DNA of 64,000 nucleotides, from assembly GCF_012027325.1 (NCBI RefSeq), contig NZ_SNUG01000002.1, forward strand, positions 53,211-117,210. Direction: 5' to 3'. How positions within the stretch are numbered: position 1 is the first letter of the stretch; each line of letters begins with the position of its first letter. The notes under the pieces are model-generated. The model saw only the letters and a program-made list of their open reading frames with translations, had not been told where the DNA came from and made no database searches. Below are positions 58,274-64,000 of this stretch, in pieces. The position numbers were made by a program, and so were the translations under genes. Source of the DNA: Thermococcus sp. M39 (GTDB lineage: Archaea > Methanobacteriota_B > Thermococci > Thermococcales > Thermococcaceae).

Positions 58274-58414
58274 TCAGAAAAGGCCAAACTTCTTTTTCTT
58301 CCTTCCCTTATTACTCCACTTGCCCTTAATTTTCCCATCAGGACCGAGCTGATAGTACTTGTGGGTCTTCGGATTGTGAATCCTCTTACCCTTCTTTTTC
58401 TTACCGAAGACCAT
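58274..58414 (-). CDS. 46-residue very basic protein
   Basis: A small ORF missed by a 60-residue cut-off. It translates as a protein with about 20 Lys/Arg residues in 46 (start MVFGKKKKGKRIHNPKTHKY, end KGRKKKKFGLF). GGTGAGGG stands a few bases before the ATG. It lies between the zinc-finger and nuclease-like genes with a six-base gap to the first. Its charge suggests binding to DNA or RNA; no family was recognised. Confidence 0.75.
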   Translation of the reverse strand: MVFGKKKKGKRIHNPKTHKYYQLGPDGKIKGKWSNKGRKKKKFGLF

Positions 58415-58420
58415 GAGCCC

Positions 58421-58618
58421 TCACCACAAAGAGAAACCCTTCTTTTTCCTTCTCTTGGCCCTTTCGGCTCTTCTCTCCATCATGCCTAATATGTCTATAG
58501 TAGAAGGATCAATCATTCTTCCACCAAATGGAATCTTTACAGAATGACTTTTGGCAATGTGTTGCTGAAGTCCCCTCTTGGTTCTAAACCACCTACCACA
58601 ATAGGGACACTCAGGCAT
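58421..58618 (-). CDS. C2H2 zinc-finger protein
   Basis: A 65-residue protein with one classical C2H2 finger at its N-terminus: CPYC at about 4-7, then twelve residues and HIAKSH. A basic tail (ERRAERAKRRKKKG) follows. Single C2H2 fingers of this size are frequent in archaeal viruses and plasmids and probably act as DNA-binding regulators. ATG 58618 follows GGTGATGCC. It heads the three-gene operon behind the palindromic promoter at 58635-58666. Confidence 0.82.
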   Translation of the reverse strand: MPECPYCGRWFRTKRGLQQHIAKSHSVKIPFGGRMIDPSTIDILGMMERRAERAKRRKKKGFSLW

Positions 58619-58634
58619 GGCATCACCACTCAAA

Positions 58635-58666
58635 ATACGAATTTATTATATAAATAAATTTCGTAT
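58635..58666 (-). promoter_or_regulatory. palindromic operator around the TATA box of the zinc-finger operon
   Basis: ATACGAATTTAT (58635-58646) and ATAAATTTCGTAT (58654-58666) form an inverted repeat with one unpaired T. The AT-rich centre contains the likely TATA box of the zinc-finger operon, so a repressor bound here could block TBP. A second ATACGTAT lies at about 58794-58801. Confidence 0.55.
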
Positions 58667-58850
58667 AAAATTATTTATGGATTATTATGACCCACACATT
58701 CAACTATTAAAAAATTGCATAAAACTTTTGAATTGAATTTCATTAAGTCAAAAATGTTTAAAACAGCTGCTAAGAGCAACAATATTTCCAAAATACGTAT
58801 AAAACATTTATAGGAGCCTCAAGACACTTTCAAAACCCAATAACAAATGC

Positions 58851-59111
58851 TTAGAAAAAGCAAAAGGCACTTAAAAATACCTTAATTATTATTCCAACTG
58901 CATCACCAATGAAAAACCCAAAAATGTAATCCACAAATAATCTCATAAATGAATTAACAGCAAAGTCTGGATTAAAATAGCCACCGAGAACTGAGAGTAC
59001 TAGCCCAGACAGCCATAATATTACACTTATTTTCCATTTAAATTCCTCTGCCCTATTTGTTGCATCTAACAATCCTGCAATAAATCCACAAAATCCTGGA
59101 AATGAAACCAT
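58851..59111 (-). CDS. small membrane protein of the accessory region
   Basis: An 86-residue protein with three hydrophobic segments (FCGFIAGLLDA, VILWLSGLVLSVLGGYF, YIFGFFIGDAVGIIIKVFL). No family recognised. The ribosome site is weak. Small two- or three-helix proteins are common in archaeal viruses and plasmids, which fits the neighbours, but this is inference only. Confidence 0.55.
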   Translation of the reverse strand: MVSFPGFCGFIAGLLDATNRAEEFKWKISVILWLSGLVLSVLGGYFNPDFAVNSFMRLFVDYIFGFFIGDAVGIIIKVFLSAFCFF

Positions 59112-59204
59112 ATTATTTCCCCATATCTACCAATGCTCAAGCAATTGGTCATAAAGTGATTTCTTCATCCGACATAAGCTAATCATAAAGCTCAGCTATT
59201 GAAA

Positions 59205-59354
59205 TCACCAATGATGAGCCATTGAGCCCATCATGGCGCCAAAGATTAACAGCGTTATTACAAGCACGATTATGTAAAACACCACTCCTGCCGTGAAAAA
59301 GCCAAGCCCAAACCAGAACCCATCCCCAAATGTCAATTTCTTCTCATCTGCCAT
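59205..59354 (-). CDS. 49-residue membrane protein
   Basis: A short ORF with a strong ribosome site (GGAGGTGA, five bases before ATG 59354). It starts MADEKKLTFGDGFWFGLGFF and has one long or two short membrane helices (GVVFYIIVLVITLLIFGAMM), ending HHW. It has the look of a one-helix viral or plasmid membrane protein. No family was recognised. Confidence 0.72.
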   Translation of the reverse strand: MADEKKLTFGDGFWFGLGFFTAGVVFYIIVLVITLLIFGAMMGSMAHHW

Positions 59355-59426
59355 TTTTTCACCTCCCACATTAATTATTTATGTAATTATTACTTCCGAA
59401 CATAATAAGTTTTTCGCTCATTTGAA

Positions 59427-59471
59427 ACAAACGGAGAAAACGAAACAAACAGTACAAACAGCACAAATAGT
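59427..59471 (+). repeat. five tandem imperfect 9-nt repeats (iteron-like)
   Basis: Five contiguous units fit the pattern ACAAACRGN: ACAAACGGA, GAAAACGAA, ACAAACAGT, ACAAACAGC and ACAAATAGT. They lie about 95 bases before the int(N)-like gene in an AT-rich gap. Short tandem direct repeats of this kind occur at plasmid origins and as operators. Confidence 0.6.
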
Positions 59472-59566
59472 ATACCTTCGATTCTATGAATGTATAACAG
59501 TATTAGATATATTTGTCAGTTGTATTAGGCTCTCGTTTGGGAGATTTGGGTGAAAAGAGGCGAAAG

Positions 59567-59764
59567 ATGCGTGTTCATTTGTATCTTGATGAGGAAGTGG
59601 TCGGCGGTCTTAAAGAAGAGGGGTTTAGTATCTCGGCCCTCACTAATAAGCTTTTAAGAGAGTATTTTGAGGGGTTGAAAGCCATGAGAAGCAGTTTTGG
59701 GCTGGATGGTGGGCCCGCGGGGATTCGAACCCCGGACCTCCACCTTGTCAGGGTGGCGTCATAA
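59567..59764 (+). pseudogene. SSV-type integrase N-terminal half (int(N))-like ORF overlapping tRNA-Val(GAC)
   Basis: A 65-residue ORF starting at ATG 59567 (GAGG site upstream). Residues 1-45 (VHLYLDEEVVGGLKEEG, SISALTNKLLREYFEGLK) have a ribbon-helix-helix-like pattern; residues 49-65 (GGPAGIRTPDLHLVRVAS) are translated from the antisense of the tRNA 3' half, and the frame stops inside the tRNA. SSV1-type integrases carry a tRNA-derived segment at the same place, and integration splits the gene into such an N-terminal piece and a catalytic C-terminal piece at the far border. No C-terminal piece was found in the window, so the element is probably decayed. Confidence 0.6.
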
Positions 59765-59784
59765 CCAGTCTAGACCACGGGCCC
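59707..59784 (-). tRNA. tRNA-Val (anticodon GAC)
   Basis: Minus strand: acceptor GGGCCCG with CGGGCCC, anticodon loop CTGACAA between CCACC and GGTGG, T arm GGTTCGAATCC, CCA encoded at 59707-59709. An integrase-like ORF reads into its 3' end, which marks it as an attachment site. It is nine bases after tRNA-Ala and probably co-transcribed. Confidence 0.97.
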
Positions 59785-59793
59785 GCCCAAGTT

Positions 59794-59871
<78 letters not shown>

Positions 59872-59897
59872 ACCCGCCAAATTATAGACGTTAAAGT

Positions 59898-59912
59898 GAG
59901 TTTATAAAGTTT
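59898..59912 (-). promoter_or_regulatory. TATA box of the tRNA-Ala/tRNA-Val transcript
   Basis: AAAACTTTATAAACTC on the minus strand lies about 33 bases before the tRNA-Ala 5' end, consistent with one promoter for both tRNAs. Confidence 0.6.
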
Positions 59913-59917
59913 TCGCC

Positions 59918-60619
59918 TTAGATATAGCCGAACCTTTTTAAAACATGCAGTATTCCCTCAGCCCCACCTTCTCCATAGGGTTTCTTAGTTATGTAATCTG
60001 CCTTTCTCTTCAGACTTTCTGGAGCTTGAGCAACAGCCACTCTATATCCCACAACTTCAAAAGCGTCCAAATCGTTCTCGCCATCTCCAATGTGGGCAAC
60101 TTCACTTGGCTTAATACCCAAGATTTCACAGGCTTTCTTTATCCCATTGCCTTTATTGACCCAAGGTTGCTTCACGTGGATTGCATATCCAGAATCAACT
60201 GCAACTAAATTCAATCCAAGCTCTTTTATGAGCTCTCTAACAACTTCAACAGAGACAGTTCTCTTCAGAACAAGTCCAGCTCGTCTTTCACCATATTTCA
60301 TTGTGTAGCTCATTTTTGCCTCAGGATAGCGTTTCTTCAGCTCGCTCCAAAGTATCATGCACTCTCCCATGTCCCCAAGATAAATGCGGTTATCTCCTTT
60401 ATGATCCGCAACAACTCCACCGTCTTCAGCTATTATCGGCCCTGTTGTCCCAATTAAAATGCTAGCTCCCATTGCAAAGCCTGCAGTATTTCCTGTTACA
60501 AGCATCACTTTGATCCCCAAGCTTTCAGCCAACCTAATGGCCTTGAGAGCCTCTTCGTGAAGCCTTCTATCTTTATAGGTTATTGTTCCGTCAATATCCA
60601 CCGAAATAACTTTAATCAT
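59918..60619 (-). CDS. archaeal phosphoglycolate phosphatase (HAD family)
   Basis: A 233-residue HAD phosphatase of the archaeal phosphoglycolate phosphatase/SPP-like group. Nucleophile motif VDIDGTIT has Asp8 and Asp10, motif II is MLVTGNT, and motif IV is [12 protein letters not shown]. The cap lies between motifs II and III and contains [14 protein letters not shown]. Phosphoglycolate from DNA repair is the usual named substrate. ATG 60619 follows GAGGTGAT. It is the last gene of a pth2-truD-phosphatase operon, starting ten bases after truD. Confidence 0.9.
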   Translation of the reverse strand: MIKVISVDIDGTITYKDRRLHEEALKAIRLAESLGIKVMLVTGNTAGFAMGASILIGTTGPIIAEDGGVVADHKGDNRIYLGDMGECMILWSELKKRYPEAKMSYTMKYGERRAGLVLKRTVSVEVVRELIKELGLNLVAVDSGYAIHVKQPWVNKGNGIKKACEILGIKPSEVAHIGDGENDLDAFEVVGYRVAVAQAPESLKRKADYITKKPYGEGGAEGILHVLKRFGYI

Positions 60620-60629
60620 GCAAATCACC

Positions 60630-61898
60630 TCAATGATCCTTCATAATCTCCCTCAAGACGCTTGTAGCATAAACCCCTTTAGGAAGGAAGAACTTAAAAG
60701 CTAGAGCATTCTCTTCGGGGAGGGCTTTATATTTAAACTCTAAAGGCTTTATTAAAAGCTCCCTCCTTCCACCGGGCTCAGCCAAAATTTTTAGGCTTTT
60801 CATTTTGAACTCTTTTAGACTTATTTCCTCCTCTTCAAGTATCTCCCTCTCTATTTTCCCCATTTCTCCGTCTGCTAAACGAGAAGCAAAACCAAATATT
60901 GGGCCTGTAACCATTGCCTCCCCCTTTTTGATTTTTTCATTTACCAGCCTTAGTGTTCCTCGTGTGACCTTGAAGGTTTTACTCCTCAAAGGAATCCCGC
61001 GCTTAACTTGACAGACAATATCGCCCACTAAAGCCTCATTGAGAGGTAGGCATTCCTCAATTCTTCTAGAGAGGGCTTTATTGAAGAGATACGACTGGTA
61101 TGAGTGTATAAAAATTCTGAGAATTGGTCTTGGTAGGACTGCAAACGCCTTTTTCCAGCTTCCGGTCTCTTTATAACGATAGAGCATCGCTCTCTCGTAT
61201 CTCAAGAATTTCGGAAATTCTTCTAATGCTCTCTCAATATCCCTAGTTTCTAGGAAATTTTTCCTAGCTTCATCGCCTTCCATTTCGCCGGTATATTCAC
61301 CTAAAAATTTAATTGCAGCCTCTTCAAACTGTCCTTTCAATAGGAGCTTCCCGATTTCGTGATTCACAACTCTTCTCTCACCAAAGCGCTGATATCCAAA
61401 ATAATTTGGGAATCCTCCTTTAGATTTAAGCTCAGCTATTATTTCCCTTGTTCTTTCAAAAGCTTCCTCAATTGGTAAATTTGGCTCTCTAATTACGATT
61501 CTAAACTTGTTCCCAACCAACATGCCGAGCTTTAAGGGTTTGCCATAACCAACAAACTCGAGCTTTATATCTTGAATTTTCAAAGAATCAAGTTTTTCTT
61601 TTAATGTGATATCACAAATGCTGATGTATTGAACCGTAAATGCATGTCTGTCTTTTGTTCCAGCAAACCCAATATCCTTATAATGGATTCCAATTCTTTT
61701 TGCGATTTCTTTTATAGCTGCCATTGTTTCCCAATTCTTCTTCTTGAGCTTGTAGATTAAGCAAGGTCCCCTGCTAATCAACCTTTTTGGGACTACCTCA
61801 ACAACTATGAAATCCTCGGGTTTCTGTTTAATTTTTCCCCCAATGCCTGGAGTTTCACTTAAATGCTTAAATTGTCTGAAAAACTCCCTGTAGTCCAT
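60630..61898 (-). CDS. truD: tRNA pseudouridine synthase TruD
   Basis: A 422-residue pseudouridine synthase that isomerises U13 of tRNA. The catalytic aspartate is Asp83 in [12 protein letters not shown], and the insertion domain with [12 protein letters not shown] is present. The C-terminal helix ends [16 protein letters not shown]. It is in an operon with pth2 upstream (nine-base gap) and the phosphatase downstream, so three genes of tRNA and metabolite upkeep share a transcript. Confidence 0.95.
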   Translation of the reverse strand: MDYREFFRQFKHLSETPGIGGKIKQKPEDFIVVEVVPKRLISRGPCLIYKLKKKNWETMAAIKEIAKRIGIHYKDIGFAGTKDRHAFTVQYISICDITLKEKLDSLKIQDIKLEFVGYGKPLKLGMLVGNKFRIVIREPNLPIEEAFERTREIIAELKSKGGFPNYFGYQRFGERRVVNHEIGKLLLKGQFEEAAIKFLGEYTGEMEGDEARKNFLETRDIERALEEFPKFLRYERAMLYRYKETGSWKKAFAVLPRPILRIFIHSYQSYLFNKALSRRIEECLPLNEALVGDIVCQVKRGIPLRSKTFKVTRGTLRLVNEKIKKGEAMVTGPIFGFASRLADGEMGKIEREILEEEEISLKEFKMKSLKILAEPGGRRELLIKPLEFKYKALPEENALAFKFFLPKGVYATSVLREIMKDH

Positions 61899-61907
61899 TT
61901 ATATCAC

Positions 61908-62264
61908 TCACACCAGTTTTAAGTGTCCTGTAACTTTATCAACAAGCTCTTCAGGTGCAGGTCCAATTGCTAGGCAAGTTATAGTTCCAGGGGGAATTTC
62001 AGTTAATCCGGCATCTCTGATAAGGGCAGTTGGTATTCCAAGCTTCTCTGCCTCCGCTTTTAACTCAAAGAGCTCCTTTTCATTCTGAGCTTTTACAACT
62101 ACTTTTTTCTGTCCCTCATGGAACCATGCCTTGAACCATTCTGGTTTCTCCTTATATGCCTTAAACGCTGCTGTAACTGCACCATGGGCAACTTGAACTG
62201 CCAATTTCCCCTTGCTGAGCTTTAAATCCTGCCTAACTACCATAACCTGCTTGTACTTGAACAT
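61908..62264 (-). CDS. pth2: peptidyl-tRNA hydrolase type 2
   Basis: A 118-residue archaeal/eukaryotic-type hydrolase that frees peptides from peptidyl-tRNA. The motif order is typical: [20 protein letters not shown] at the start, then [19 protein letters not shown] at the end (quoted in part). It is first in the operon with truD. GGGATGA lies just before ATG 62264. Confidence 0.96.
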   Translation of the reverse strand: MFKYKQVMVVRQDLKLSKGKLAVQVAHGAVTAAFKAYKEKPEWFKAWFHEGQKKVVVKAQNEKELFELKAEAEKLGIPTALIRDAGLTEIPPGTITCLAIGPAPEELVDKVTGHLKLV

Positions 62265-62316
62265 GTTTCATCCCTAAAATAGGGGAGAAAAAGAGTATAT
62301 AAAGGTTAAGAAAAGT

Positions 62317-64000
62317 TCAGAGAACTTCCTCTTTTTCAACTTCTGGAGTCTTAACTTCTTGTTCCTCTTCTTCTTTCTTTGGAAGCCCTCCGGGTCTCTT
62401 CTTTCTCCTCTCCAGCTTACTCTTGACAATTTCGTACTTGTTCTTGTAGTTTACTGTTGCAGCTCCAAGAGCAACGACTAATATTAGCAGAATCACTATT
62501 AAAGGAGTTTTGTAGTCTAGCTTCTTTGGAAGGTAGTTTACTGTAACGTTTTCAATTGCTTGTGCAAGCGGTGTTGGATTATTTAGACTATCTAGGGTCT
62601 TCTTTATATAATCGGGTAATTCTTCTGGCTTTGGATATACTTTCTGAACTTTCTCCTCAACAATGACTTTTGGTGGAATTGAATTGACAATTAACAGGTT
62701 TCCAAAGTACTTCTCGTGCCAATTGCCGAGTGGGTCTTGGTATTTGAGCTTTGCGCCGATGATTGAAACTGCTTGCTTGAGGATGACGTATTGCCCTTCA
62801 ACTATCTTCTCCTCTCCAGCTTTTATATCGCCGAGTTTAATCGTTGTTTCACCATCAATGCTGTCTGGTAGGATAAGTTCAAGAGTTGCATTCTTTATAA
62901 ACTCAAATTCAGGGTTTCCTTTTCCAGCCGATATCTTAAATCTAAGCTTAACGCTCTTTTCTTGTGTTGTAACATAAGTGCTCCAAGTTCCGTTGAAAGC
63001 TTCTGCTGAAAGTGAAATCTCAGGAATTGAGTACACCACAATTCCTCTGACCTCGTTTGAAGTTACAACCTTCTTCTGTCCAGCTTCATTGTAGTATTCT
63101 ACTTTCACCTTTCCAAGGTCATACTTACCAACTTGGGTTGGCTTTAGGGTATACACCAAAACAGGCATCTTTGTAAATGCATCGAGAGTTTTCAGCGACC
63201 ATGTTCCAATTCCGCTCTTAAGCTCAAAGTTGTTTGGCAGGGGAGCAATTACATTGACGTCAAAGGCTTTTCCTCTTCCTTGGTTCTCGACATTTACGAA
63301 TACTATCAGCTCTTCACCATTGAGAAGCATTTCCTTAACATTTGTGCTCAAATCAACTTTGATTTTAGCCTCTCTAATTATCGGCGGCACTTCTGCACCA
63401 CTTGGAGCATAAATTTTGATGTAAGTTCGGTTATACACAAGATCAACACTGTTTGGAGGTATTTCAATTCTAATTGGAGCTTTCTTGCTTGTATAGCTAC
63501 CTCCCTCTTTCACCCTAAATGTTTCTAGTGGGGTGTTGTTCTCATTAAATAAGCTCAAACTTGAGTAGTATCCTATTGAGTTAAGCCTGAGCTTGTACAC
63601 GGTTGAATTGTAGTTTATTGTAAGGATCTCTCCAACATACAAAATGTCGTTGTATACAAGCTCTGTTGGCTCAAGTGTAGTCTCGGTTGTAGTTGTCTCT
63701 TCTGTGGTTGCCCTTTTTATTTCTAAATTCGTTGCAGCATATTTGGGGACATAAATATCGACTGTAGCATATTCATTGTTCACGGAACTTTTTAACACCA
63801 CAAAAACATAAGGATAATATGATACATCATCAGTTAGCTGATAGGTAATTCCAAATCCATCATTTTCATTAACTGTTTTGGTTATTGTGGTGTAGGGCAA
63901 GTAAACGGTGAACTTTGCACTCGTATCATAAGCATCAACGAGCTTTATCTTTATTCTAGGGAACCCTGATGGTAGAGCATAGGCTTCTCCCTCATTGAGC
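62317..64000 (-). CDS. large surface/S-layer-like protein, 5' end beyond the window
   Basis: The frame is open to base 64000, so the N-terminus is outside the window; at least 560 residues are present. It is beta-rich with repeated DUF11/CARDB-like phrases (VFVNVENQGRGKAFDVNVIAP, NSVDLVYNRTYIKIYAPSG, in parts) and Thr-rich stretches (TTEETTTTETTLEPTE). A membrane helix near the end (PLIVILLILVVALGAATV) and a basic-acidic cytosolic tail (KLERRKKRPGGLPKKEEEEQ) anchor it. This matches COG1361-type S-layer or envelope proteins. No enzyme domain is visible. Confidence 0.8.
   Translation of the reverse strand, partial: LNEGEAYALPSGFPRIKIKLVDAYDTSAKFTVYLPYTTITKTVNENDGFGITYQLTDDVSYYPYVFVVLKSSVNNEYATVDIYVPKYAATNLEIKRATTEETTTTETTLEPTELVYNDILYVGEILTINYNSTVYKLRLNSIGYYSSLSLFNENNTPLETFRVKEGGSYTSKKAPIRIEIPPNSVDLVYNRTYIKIYAPSGAEVPPIIREAKIKVDLSTNVKEMLLNGEELIVFVNVENQGRGKAFDVNVIAPLPNNFELKSGIGTWSLKTLDAFTKMPVLVYTLKPTQVGKYDLGKVKVEYYNEAGQKKVVTSNEVRGIVVYSIPEISLSAEAFNGTWSTYVTTQEKSVKLRFKISAGKGNPEFEFIKNATLELILPDSIDGETTIKLGDIKAGEEKIVEGQYVILKQAVSIIGAKLKYQDPLGNWHEKYFGNLLIVNSIPPKVIVEEKVQKVYPKPEELPDYIKKTLDSLNNPTPLAQAIENVTVNYLPKKLDYKTPLIVILLILVVALGAATVNYKNKYEIVKSKLERRKKRPGGLPKKEEEEQEVKTPEVEKEEVL

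Overview
The window is chromosomal DNA of a hyperthermophilic archaeon of the order Thermococcales, most likely a Thermococcus of the moderately AT-rich branch. The evidence is archaeal-type translation and tRNA genes (S8e, Pth2, TruD, Trm10, archaeal-type ProRS, ValRS and MetRS), encoded CCA ends on the tRNAs, short untranslated leaders with GGTGAT/GGAGGTGA ribosome sites, TATA boxes such as TTTATA, and families typical of this order (DUF257, DUF835, DUF763, M42 peptidases, free-serine kinase). Genus and species are inferred from gene content; no rRNA gene lies in the window.

Layout. 1-7.4 kb: end of an M42 peptidase; a tight four-gene operon (degenerate HEPN protein, archaemetzincin, CYTH protein, helical-repeat protein); an ABC ATPase with a TrkH potassium transporter; then a deaminase and methionine aminopeptidase. 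7.4-12 kb: tRNA-Ser(CGA), a CBS protein with a ribosome-binding-like tail, and a UppP / sugar nucleotidyltransferase / DUF835 operon. 12-23 kb: metallo-hydrolase, radical SAM protein, NOG1 GTPase, S8e, CTP synthase flanked by three related-looking membrane proteins, DUF555/DUF357, a C5-methyltransferase-like protein and tRNA-Val(TAC). 23-39 kb: lipoprotein, DUF763, Trm10, valS, MoaB/MoeA, phosphoesterase, aminotransferase, NodU-type carbamoyltransferase, proS. 39-55 kb: hydroxyacid dehydrogenase/M42/TauE genes, a secreted coiled-coil protein with a membrane HTH protein, metG, a PTPS homologue, TldD/TldE, cupin, AEC permease, HAD hydrolase and serine kinase. 60-64 kb: phosphoglycolate phosphatase, TruD, Pth2 and the end of a large surface protein.

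The accessory part is 55.3-59.8 kb. It is AT-rich and holds two RecA-fold-like proteins without a P-loop, a nuclease-like protein, a 46-residue basic protein, a C2H2 zinc-finger protein, two small membrane proteins, iteron-like 9-nt repeats and a short ORF that reads into the 3' end of tRNA-Val(GAC). This is the arrangement left by an SSV-type integrase N-terminal half, so I read the region as a decayed or partial integrated element. A second, frameshifted ORF of the same kind reads into tRNA-Val(TAC) at 23.1 kb. The two tRNA-Val genes share an identical inverted 35-bp 3' end, which could support inversion of the intervening 36 kb.

A complete C/D box guide RNA lies at 54389-54444 (minus strand). 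Its D' guide matches the 5' end of archaeal 16S rRNA, and its D box overlaps the ribosome site of the adjacent HAD hydrolase gene. No CRISPR array and no complete insertion sequence were seen.
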